Part shown: positions 26,001 to 38,000 of the stretch, one piece after another
Layout: every line of letters starts with the position of its first letter
How positions within the stretch are numbered: the stretch's first letter is position 1
NCBI GenBank assembly: GCA_963556495.2
Contig: OY747707.1
Location: forward strand, 28,969,871 to 29,033,870
Length of the DNA stretch: 64,000 bases
Origin: Valencia hispanica
Lineage: Eukaryota > Chordata > Actinopteri > Cyprinodontiformes > Valenciidae
Direction of reading: 5' to 3'
Notes under the pieces: model-generated
What the model was told of the DNA's origin: nothing
What the model saw: the letters and a program-made list of their open reading frames with translations, nothing else
Database searches by the model: none
Position numbers and translations under genes: made by a program

Positions 26001-29000
26001 ATAACAGAGATCATCCCATAAAAAGAAACTGTAAAATTCTTATGTCTAACAAGCAAATGGCTCAAATATAATCAGAATGAACTGATAGAATAATATTTGT
26101 CCTGTATGGGAAACAGTATTGTTTTTATTCCTGATTTAAATTAGCCAGCAGTTTCTGAAGATCTCAAGTTTTTACATAGTTTGGTTCAGAGCTGAGTAGC
26201 CGGTGCAGTAATTAAAAAAATTGTGTTACATACTCCATTTTCCTGGTGTTGGTCAAGACTCTGGAAGCAGGATTTTGGATGAGCTTCAGCTACCTTATTG
26301 TTTGTGTTTTCTTTCTTTGAGACGGATCATGATGCCAATAACAATAATCCAACCTACTGAAAATAAAGATAAGCACCATTTTTTATGTCCTAATTTGAGA
26401 AGGAACTCTTTAAGGTTCGTTTTTAAGATGGTAGTTGCCTAATTTAGTACTAGACTTTATGTGGCTGTTACAGTTTAGTCCTTAGGTTTCTCGTTTGCTC
26501 GGATTTTTACCTTATGTAGTCGAAGTAAAGTCCTTATTTCTCACCTTGCATTTTTAGAACCAAAACCATTTACTTCAGCTTTCACATCCATTTCAATAAA
26601 GTGGTGTGTCATCAGCGTACATGTAGTAAGATATGTAATGCTCTATAACCTGAGGTGGAGGAAGCATGTAGATATTTATACTGACCATGGAATGAAGCCT
26701 TGAGGAACCCCGCATGTGCTCTTTGTACACTTAGATTTATGACAAAAACTAGTCCCAGATTACAGAGTAAGATGTAAACCAACATATGTAACTACTAAGT
26801 TATTTCTGATCAAGGTGGATCTCTAGACTGGTAAATTGTGTTCTGGACTTTTCCATAATTTTTTGTTTCCATAAAAAATTAAAAATCCAAAAACTTTAAA
26901 CACTGGGTGCAAAATAAATTAAAAGTAGACTGCTCTAAATTTACTCACAACTCTGCATGTCTCGGAGGATCAGTCTCTCCTCAGCAGAAGGTACCCCAGA
27001 ATTTATACACCATAACTATAATGTTGGTACACTATGGTGAAGAGAGAACTGCATGTAAAAGGTTTGAGAGCCACTTATGGCCCTAATCCAGTTAACTAGA
27101 ATGGATGATTGATAATACATTTTGTGAGTCATATCCTATTTTTTTCCTGGTGTTGCAGAGACAAGTTGAAGCACAAAGAGGCGTTTAACAAATTTGGCTC
27201 TGTTTAAAACCCTATACCTAATGCATGTTTGTTCTTCTGTTTGCATTATCTAAGATGTAAACATAGGAGTAAATTTATGTATTCAGAAGATGTTTTAACA
27301 ACTAATTACAGAGTGCTAGATGAGTATCAGCAGGAGCTGAAATGTCTCAAATCAAGTCAGATTTGTTGACTTCTACACCACTTCCACTCTCATTATTTCT
27401 ATTTTATTTTAAGAAAACACATCAGCTGCTCAGTGCTGCATGATAAAAAAAAAATTGTTTTGAAATTGTTTCTTCTGCCTTTTATAACTATAATTTCCCC
27501 TGGCTTTATGAAAGCATGGTTGCTACAGCAGAAGTTTTGATTTGTTGTCTCCATATGAAAAGTTGTCATGAATCAGAACACAGCCGGCTCACGTATTCTG
27601 GTTTCATCTACAGCATCACAGGTGGTGGCTCAAAGAAGGAGGAAAAAGAGAAGAAAAAGGAAGATATTCTCAACGTATTTTCTGTGGCCTCTGGTCATCT
27701 ATACGAGCGATTTCTCAGGTCAGTTTCTTCCCTTTCAAGTTCCACACAGTGAATTACATTTTGTCTGATCCTGAAAGTTAATCTTGTCATTTTCCATCTC
27801 TCTTTCAGAATAATGATGTTATCTGTACTTCGCCATACAAACACACCTGTCAAGTTCTGGTTCCTAAAAAACTACCTCTCACCTTCTTTCAAGGTATTGT
27901 TTTTTCATTATAAATGTCAGTGTTACCACATTGTCTTATTTGGAGAAATGTCTGGAAAAGATTAAAAGTGTTTTTTATAATAAGTCTGTGGAAAAAAAAT
28001 AAAAAAAATAAAATGGACTGTGGAAAACTGTTGAGATTTTCAGACTTGTAAATAGCGTTTCATCTTTGATTGGCTACATCACATGTGTATATTAACTAAG
28101 AAATTAGGGATGCACTACTCCATCAGGCAGAAGTTTAGAATTGGCCAGTTTTTGCCTGATTGGCTCTGATTGGTGATTGGTAGTCAAAGGTTTTAGCTGC
28201 TTTTGAAACATGCAAATAATAAAACCAAACAAGGTAAAGGTTTCGTACTCAAATGTTCAGAATGTTGTAAAAATTGATGGAAACATCTAGAATGTTGAGG
28301 TTGGGGGACAAAACTTGGGTCTCAAGAATTTATTTCTTGTTTTATTTCTTAATTTATTTTTTATTTTATTTACTAGATGGGACACAAATTCTTAATTTCC
28401 AAAAAATATTAAAGAATAAAAATCTTTGTACTTTAAAGAGTAACTAAACCCCAAAGCAAATTTTTTTTTTGCTTCTAAACTTTATAAATGGGTCTTTACC
28501 AATGCAGTCTTTCAGTTTCTGGGGATTTTTTCACATTTTGGTGTAAACTTGTTTAATTCTACACTTTTTGGTCTAAAAACGTCTTAGTGCTGCCCTCTTA
28601 GGGTTGAGCGGTAGCTACTGCATTAAAATTTTGTGATTGGTGGAGAGTGGTACATCTTTGCGTCACAGGCATTGACTGTCACAGGTATGGTCTCACAGAC
28701 ACGCCCCCATTGGTTTGGGTATAAAACTATCAGACATACCGGCCCTGTGGCGAGTTTGGAGTTGGATTGCATTTTTCAGGTTGCCTTTATTATCACATTA
28801 GCACTTAGTTAGCATAGCTAACATACTGTTTTGAACGTTAGCCTATGTTAGCATTACCACTCAGAGACTGGACCCATCTGTCTGCCTCTGCCTCAGCAGC
28901 ACCGGCGGCCTCGGGCAGCGCTGACTCAGCGCCCTGAGCAAGCGGCTCGAATTGATATGGCTCGGGGCCGCTGGGCTCCATAAAGCTTCCCTCTGCTCCT

Positions 29001-32000
29001 CTATCTCCGGTGACAACGGAGGAGATCCAGATGGCTCAGGGCGCCGAGCCAGCGCCGCCCGAGGCCCCTGCTGCTGAGGCAGAGGGAGACAGGATGGGTC
29101 CAGTCTCTGAGTGGTAATGCTAATATAGGCCAACATTCAAAGCAGATGAATGTTGATCAGATCGATCAGTCGCAAAACTGCCAACGTCGCTTTGGTCACT
29201 GCTCATGTTTCAGTGTCACATTAAGCGAGCTGTCACTGTCCTCCGGAACACACCCCCACGTTCCCCTCTCCGCTCATCCTCCACACTTGGCCATACCCCT
29301 GCATGCCTTCTGGCACCGCCCACTTTGTAGAATTTTTCAAATGTTGTCTGGGGGCGGGGTTATGATTTTTCATGGGGTTCAGTTACACTTTAAGTTATTT
29401 TTACATTGCGTCTTTTATCCTTAGTTTACGACAGCGCAACTTGAATATTCATAAGTATATTAGGTATGAAGCATTCAGTCGGTCAGTTTATTTCCTCGAT
29501 CAGCTCTAATCAAGATCGGCAGGTCAAATATAGAAAATTCTGTCATTTTTTCCCCTATTCATTAAATGCACATAAACTGAGAAGTCCCACTGTTTTAATC
29601 TTTAAATGCGTAAACCAACAACACAGACTTTGAATCTTAGAGCAATATATAAAAATCAGGGACAGATGATTTTTTTAAATATAAATCTGAATAATCTTGC
29701 AGTTTCTTTATTTTCTACTACTTTCTTGATCAAGAAATCTTGCAGAATTTTTTTTTGCTTTTATGTTTGTCCTTTGAGTAAATAAATTGCAATAGGTCTA
29801 AATTTCAATCTGCATCTGCCCATAAAGAAAGGAAAAGCCTGATTGGTGCATCTCTGATGGCATCAGAGGTGGTAAATAATCTGATTTTAGTGTAGAATAA
29901 TTTAGTACAGACTCAACAAGTCTAGATGTTATTAATTTTGTAATTGAATTTAATAGCATGTTCTTCATTCAAATATGAATACTCATTTTAAAAATAAAAA
30001 GGTAGATAGTCTTTATTATCCTATAGGGAATAATCTTTTTCAGATGTTATTGCATCATATTCCAAGCTGCAGATTTATACAGTAGTTTGCAAAAGTTTTT
30101 GGCAGGTGTGAAAAAATGCTGTAAACAAAGAATGCTTTGAAAAATGGAAGTGTCAATCGTTTATTTTCCTCAATCAAAAAAAGCAGTGAATTGAGTATTT
30201 GGTGTGACCACCCTTTGCCTTCAAAACAGCATAAATTCTTCTAGGTACACTTCCACACAGTTTTTGAAGGAACTCAGCTGGTAGGTTGTTCCAAACATCT
30301 TTGTGAACTAACCACAGATCTTCTGTGGATGTAGGCTTCCTCACATCCTTCTGTCTCTTCATGTTATCCCAGACACATGATGATGTTGAGATCAGGGCTC
30401 TGTGGGGGCCATACCAGGACTTTTTGTTCTTCTTTACTCGGAAGATAGTTCTTAATGACTTTGGCTGCATGTGTGAGATTGTTGTCCTACTGCAGAATAA
30501 ATTTGGGGCCAATCATACGCCTCCCTGATGGTATTGCATGATGGATAAGTATCTGCCTGTATTTCTTAGCACTGAGAACATAATTAATCCTGACCAAATC
30601 TTCAACTCCATTTGCAGAAATGCAGCACCAAACATTCTAGGAACCTCCACCATGCTTCACTGTTGCCTGCAGACACTCATTATTGTACCACTCTCCTACC
30701 CTTCGATGAACAACCTGCCTTCTGCTACACCCAAATATTTCACATTTTGATTCATCCGTGCAGAGCACCTGCTGCCATTTTCTGCACCCCAGTTTGTTTT
30801 CACCCCAGTATGTTTTCGTTCATACTTGAGTCGCTTGCCCTTGTTTCCACTTTGGAGATATGGCTTTTTGGCTGCAACTGTTCCATGAAGACCACTTCTG
30901 GCCAGACTTCTCCAGACAGTAGATGGGTGTACCTGGGTCCCTCTGGTTTCTGTCACTTCTGAGCTGATGGCACTGCTGGACCTCGTCCAATTTCGAAGGG
31001 TAATAAGCCTGATGCGGCTTTCATTTGCTGCAGTAAGTTTCCTTGGTCGACCACTGAGTCTACGATCCTCAACGTTACCTGTTTCTTTGTGCATCTTCAA
31101 AAGAGCTTGAACAGCACATCTAGAAACCCCAGTCTGCTTGAAATCTTTATCTGGGAGAGACCTTCCTGATGCAGTATGACAACCTTGTGTCTGGTTTAGG
31201 GCTGGGGGTAAACGATTATTTTAAAAACGATTATTCGGGCGATTATTTGATCAAATAGCCGACTATTCTAATGACTAGCAGCTCGTCACTTTGGTGATGC
31301 CAATTGGCCGTACGCCGACGCCTGTGACTAGATAGCTGTGTTCTGTTAGCTGTAAGTTAGCCACCGTTACCATTCATGCCAGCATTATATGCTATTTCTA
31401 ACTAATGCTAGCTAAACACAGCTGTTTAGTCACTAGCTACTAGCAGAAACCAAACACAGTTAGCTCGCACCACCGAAGTGCGCAGAGCTCAAGCACACAT
31501 TACACAATACAATACACTACTAACGTTACAAAAATGTGTAATTAGTTTAGCAAACTTTGGCGATAGTAAGGTAATTACTTCTGTTCTCCGGCGTCACGAG
31601 TAAGAATGGGATGCCTCCACTTCAGATGTTCCCACATAGAAGTTGTGCTGGTATGAAATGCCAGCTCCATCTTGCAAAGACTGCAAATAACTATACCTTG
31701 ACGCTTATGGCTGTGTTTAAAGCATTCCCACACCTTTAAGGTAGGGTGGCGGCTGGTGGGTTGCGTTCTGGTGCCATGTAGAGCTTGGGAGTGTAGGCTG
31801 ATGAGCCTGAGAGGTGGTTGGAGACGGAGTTTCGTTCGCCATGCTGCTTTGTTTTGGTCACTCACGTGCGAGTGGGCGTGGTGCGTCAACCACCGGATTT
31901 GACGTCGACGATTTTTTAGAACCGAGGAATCGCTACAGGCCTAGTCTTGTTGCTGTGCTCAATCTTGCCGTGACATGAAACTATCTTCAACAACCTCACC

Positions 32001-35000
32001 TTGGTAGCAGAATTTGGCTATCCCAAATCCAGTTTTAAGCCTCCTACACAGCTGTTTCTGTTTCAGTTAATGATGATCATTAGCACCTTTTTTGGTATAA
32101 TTGGTTGATCACACCTGACTATAATTCAAACATTGATTTCATTTAGATTTTTCTTTTGTTTGCTCACTTTGCATTTAGTAAATTGATCAAAATAAACAAT
32201 CATTATTGATATTTCCAAAAGTATTTTTTTGTTTACAGCATTTTTTACACCTGTCTAAAACTTTTGCAAAGTACTGCGTTTGTGTGAGTGTGTGTGCGTG
32301 TGTATATATACACATGTATAAAACAAACTTCGGTGTCTTACAAAAAGTGCAGCATCGCAAACAAACACAACATAAACAACACTTCCTACATACATTACAT
32401 AGCAGACATGTACCATATCTGATATATTTCTTTCCTTCCCTTTATGCATTTACTTATATGCCTCACATGAAACAGGGAAATAGTTACAAGTTAAAACAAT
32501 TAAACTGCCATTTAACCCCTCTAATGCCTACTTTAACTGTGATAAAGCCCTACTAGGAAACCTTTTGTACTTAAATGTTGTAACAGCAGATTTGACCCTC
32601 AAAATCTACTGAGTTCTGAACAGGAAAATGTGTAGAAAACTTGATATGTTCTAAATAGAATATACACCATGTACATAAATTTTTTAACCTCTCTTATTTC
32701 CTTTCGGTCTTGGTAGGAGACCATCTCTCACATGGCCAAGTCGTATGGTTTTCAGTACGAGTTAGTGCAGTACAAGTGGCCCCGCTGGCTTCACCAGCAG
32801 ACGGAGAAACAACGGATTATCTGGGGATACAAGATCCTCTTCCTGGATGTTCTGTTCCCTTTAGCTGTGGACAAGATCATTTTCGTGGACGCCGACCAGG
32901 TGTGGATGAAGCTGAACTAACTTTTGAAAGAGTTTCACCGCACTGTGTGATTTAAAGCCCGACTCATTCCGTATGAGTCTCACTGCTGGTGTGAACATTT
33001 GATGAGATTTTGAAACTCTCTCAAGTGTCATCAGTCTTTTCTGTACTTACAGAATCTTTGCTCCCTCTCTCTCTCTCTCTCTTTCTCACACACAGATAGT
33101 TCGTGCTGATTTGAAGGAGTTGAGGGACTTGGACTTAGAGGGAGCTCCCTATGGCTACACACCGTTTTGTGACAGCCGCAAAGAAATGGAGGGGTATCGC
33201 TTTTGGAAGAGCGGGTATTGGGCCTCACATCTTGGACAGAGGAAATATCACATCAGGTAACTGACACCTGTTAAATGCACTGCAGCAGCACCACTGGACA
33301 TCTGACATGTTATATGTTTGGCTTTATAGTGAACATGTTTAAAAAGGTTGTTGATTTTCTCCAATCCACACTGTAAAAGTATACATACAGGCTCGGATAT
33401 ATACATACTCCCTTCTAATATTTGGGTCTTTAGAGTTCCTTAGTGCCTTTTTATAGCCATCAACAAGCTTCTGGAATATCTCTGTCTTTACATTTGACCG
33501 TGCTTCTTGTCCGAATTGGTAGAATTCATTTAAACCGGCTGGTTTCCTGAAATTGACCCAGCTTTTAAGCATCATTATTTCTTTCTGTGTTGTTGAGGTT
33601 TTTTGAAAGCCTAATGCTGTCCGGATTTCGTTTTTATGAGTCTTTAAGATCATTGTCCTGTGGGAACACCTAATTTGTTCAAGTTTCAGCCATTGGCCTG
33701 AACGTATGTGAACGTAGGTGAACGTATGGCACAGGTCGGTGCGGTTCAGTACGCTATTTTTTTTTCCATTATAAAAAGGCCATACAACCGACCCGTACTG
33801 CACCATTTCTGGCCCCCCTTCGGTTGTAGCTCCATAGGACAATGGTGCAGTACAGTTGGGGTGGAGCTACGAGCATCACACAAAGTACGGGACATATTAC
33901 TGCATCATGTTTGTCGTCGCACTAGTATGACACCGCATTAGGCATTTTGGTTTACTACCCATCTGCCCAGTAAAGCCTAGTTGATACTTCTCCGTCTACG
34001 GCGGTGCGGAGACGCGCAGCACCATTATCTGTCGACGCAAGGATTCTCCGTCGTAGAGCCCAATTTTTTTAAACTATCCGTTGAATGCAACGGAGAGAGC
34101 GTACACCTGTGATAGATCAGCCCAACATCAGCCCCAGATCATTTCACCACAATGGTGCTCTGCAGTCAATGTAATTAGTTGTCAGTGCTGCAAAAACATC
34201 CTTACAACAGAATTCTGCTACCCATATGCTGGACAGTTGTTGCAGCATTCTGAGATTGGAAACTCTTACCTTGACTTCTGTAAACGAATAGCTTAATCTT
34301 TGCTTCCTCTTATCATAAAACCTTTCTCCAGAACGACTTTGGCTTGTCCATTTGGGCAGATGCAAACTGCTTATGGAACAGGACCTCGTTTATTAATCAG
34401 CACCCCGTCTAGTCATCTCAAACACCTGTAAAGCTTGTTTCACTGTGGACAGTGATGCTATTGTGTTGCAGCAGTTCTCAGTTCATGGCAGCCGAAGCCT
34501 TGGTAGTTCCTGGACTAGTCCTGATCATTCTCTCTAATTTTCTTTCATCTGTGGGTGACATACTGGGCTAGGTGATTGAAATTCAAACACAATTTGATGT
34601 TTCAACAAGACATAGATCCCAAACCCACTTTAAAACTGGTTTTGGAATAGAAAATGCAGGCTAAAAATTGTTTCTGGAAAGCTTTGATCTCAACAATGCA
34701 AAATACGTGTGGACTTGACTTAAAAACTGGGTCTGTGCCTGGAACCCAGGATTATCCCAGGGACTTGTACATGGATACAGAAGTGTCTGGTTGAGGTGTA
34801 ATTCACTGAAGTTGGTTGTATAATCACTCCACCTTGGAAAAGAACTGTTCAAATACTACATTAAGAGCCCACAATTGATGATTAAATATGACATATGAGG
34901 AAACAAATTTATGATTAATATTTGGAGTCATTAATCATGATTTTATTAGATACTCTTGACAGTGTGTGGCTTTGACGTCTCCCTGAGTCAGTTTGATGGA

Positions 35001-38000
35001 AAATCAGCTGGCAGCCAGTGGATGAGACAAATTAACTTTCTGCTTCACCACAGGCTGATGGCAACAGAAAAAAACAATCCTTTCTCTGCATCTTTCTGAC
35101 AAAATCTCTTAATCCTGAGCTGCATGTGTCCTGCGCACAATTGCAGACCAGAGCGAGTATAACACACACAGTTTTTTTTTTCTATTGGCTGGTTTGACAA
35201 AACCAAGAACTCCAATCAGAGATAATCGGTACCATGATGGCGGTTATCAGCCTGCAGTGTTTATGCTGGTTTCTCTCTACAGCCTCTGTACCCATAAAAA
35301 AAGAGGAGTCTGATGTCTCCTTTGAGACATCTTTCACACATGTGCAGCTACCTCACTCAGCTGGATGCTGCTGAAATAACGATCTGTACAAAATAGAAAA
35401 ATTACATTTTTACAGAAAGCAGGACTGTAGCAGCTGCACATTTGTGCTCCTAAACTATACATTTTATACTTTAAAATATATCAACACTACATAAGCAGTC
35501 AAATTACAAATAGTTATTATTCAGTTATTGTCTTTGATTATTTACATAAGGCTGGCCAATTTTTTATGCTTGTTTAAAGAAACTGCAGAGTCATCAGTTT
35601 TAAAAGGAAATCAAAAATACATAAAAACATGTTTATGGATTTTCTGCATCGCCGATTTAATGCACACTGGTTTCAGAGGCAGGGCTATATTTTGTTTATG
35701 GCATCATAACTGCCCAACTTCATTTATTGCATTACTGATACACAGAGCAATAAGTTGGAATATTGGATATTTCTGCTCCTGAGAACCTGCAGAGCTCATT
35801 TAGAATGGTAGAAAATGCTGGAACTCAGATTTATGCATATACAGTGCCTTGAAAAGTGTTCTTTATATTTTGTTACATTACACAACATACTTGTGTACAT
35901 TTGTTGTACAGAATGGAAATCAGTGTTGAATAACTCTGGCTTATTTCTAGTTTGTGTTTTCTTTGACCACGGCAGAGAAAGTAAACTGCATGTCGGCCAC
36001 CTTTATACATCTAGAGAGGGAGATATTTGCTCACTGTCAGTCCAGTTGAACTGATCCCATCCATAAGCATCAGTTTTCAGATCATGCAACAGATTATCTG
36101 TCGTATTTAGGTCTGGACTTTGACTGGACCATTCTAACACATGATTATGCTTTGTTCTAAACCAGTCTGTTGTACTTCTGGCTGTATGTTTAGAATCGTT
36201 GTCCCGTTGGACTGTGAAGCTCCGCCTCATTCTTACGTTTGCACACTCCAGCAGGTTTTTCCTTCAGAATTGACTTGCATTTAGCTTAATCTATCTTCCC
36301 AACAACACTGCCAACTTCCCTGACTTTGCTAAAGTAAAGCATCCCCACAGCAGGATGCTAACACCAACATGTTTCACTGTGGGGATCGTGTGGTCAATGG
36401 TGTTCCGGTAGTACACTGCAAGCTGGACTTCTTATTGTTTCCTTTCAAAAATCACTTTCTTTTAGCCAACATTCAATACAGGCCATATTAGTGGAGTTCA
36501 TGACTAATAGTTGTCCTGGGTTCTCTCACCTGAGCTGTAGATCTTTGCATCTCCTCCACAGTCACCATGTGCCTCTTGGCTGCAATTATGCACTACTTTG
36601 TGTTTGTCTATCACATAAAATCCCAGTACATTGCATTGAAGATTGTAGTTATAATGTAAAGGTAAAGGGGCATGAATGCTTTTACAAGGCAATGTACATC
36701 TTGATCTACAGTCAAATTTATTAAGTTGGAATATTATTGAAAGATTTATTTATTTCAGTAACTAAATTCACAATGTGAAACACACTGTATAGATTAACTA
36801 CACACAGTCTAATATCTTCAAGTCTTTATGTTGATTATGATGAATTTCTGCTTAGAGCTGATAAAAACATTCAAAATTACTAGAATACTGCATCACACCA
36901 ACAAAAAAATGTTTTTAATACAGAAATTAGGGCATAATGAAAAGTATGTTTAATACCTGATTGTTATTTCAAAAGCTGCAGACAAATGAGCTTCATTGGA
37001 ACATTATTTAATGTGAGTGTATGTTGCAATGTGAAATGCAGAGACGGGAATCTGTCTGATTTTTCACCTTTGGCATTTTATCCAGCGCACTGTACGTGGT
37101 TGATTTAAAGAAGTTCCGTAAAATTGCAGCGGGAGACAGATTGCGGGGTCAGTACCAAGCGTTAAGCCAAGACCCGAACAGTCTGTCAAACCTGGACCAG
37201 GTACCTAAACTCACCCATAAAATACAGTTGCATCAAAGGGTGTAGATAATATATAACTGGTTATTCATGTGCATTTCTGTTCATATAAGTGTGCATCATT
37301 TGTTTTGTCATATTTTTAGGACCTTCCTAATAACATGATTCATCAGGTGGCCATTAAGTCTCTTCCTCAGGAGTGGCTGTGGTGCGAGACGTGGTGTGAT
37401 GATGCCTCTAAAGTTACAGCTAAGACCATCGACCTGGTGAGTCGTGGAGCAGGAAGATTGAAAGCGGATTAATCCCTCTCATCTTTAACACTATGTTGCT
37501 GAACGTATCACTTTTGTAGTTATTTCTGACGTTTGCCTTGGTTGCCTTATTTTGGTCAATATTGAAACAATTACAGTAATTTTCTATTACTATTGAGCGC
37601 AACTGAATATAAGCCGCAGATTTTCATGTTTTAACATGAGATATTTTAACAGAAAGACGGTAGACGGAAGATTTTTTTTTTTTACCTCCGCCGTTATGTT
37701 TTCGTGCCCGTATGTCTGTCTGTTAGCAACATAACTCAAAAAGTTATGGACGGATTGTGATGAAATTTTCAGGAAATGTCCACAATGGGTCCAGGAAGAA
37801 CTAATTAAATTGTGGGGTTGGTGCAACATGAAGCGAGTATCCACCCACCGACCTCCAGTGGTAACCTCCACTCCTCTCCCGTGTCAGAGAGCTCATAAGC
37901 CGCTCCCCTTGTGCAGCAGCCCCAAATCTCCGCTCTCTGCTGAAAGAGCGCAGCCGTGTGTCTCATTAACAGACATTTTATTGGAAAAGTCCTCAAAGTT

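Larger units (their letters stand above)
30080..32276 (-). mobile_element. Tc1 element with both long terminal repeats, containing a hAT insertion
   Basis: The left end is CAGTAGTTTGCAAAAG after TA (30078-30079). The right end, inverted, is CAGTACTTTGCAAAAG. The two ends align for roughly 100 bp (AGGTGTAAAAAATGCTGTAA shared). Removing the nested hAT (31197-31943) leaves about 1.45 kb, normal for Tc1. Transposase is on the minus strand, but frameshifted and interrupted. Confidence 0.9.

Noticed and set aside
28861..29136. 91-codon minus frame rich in Pro and Arg
   Set aside because: It coincides with the GC-rich inverted repeat; length and composition follow from the palindrome.
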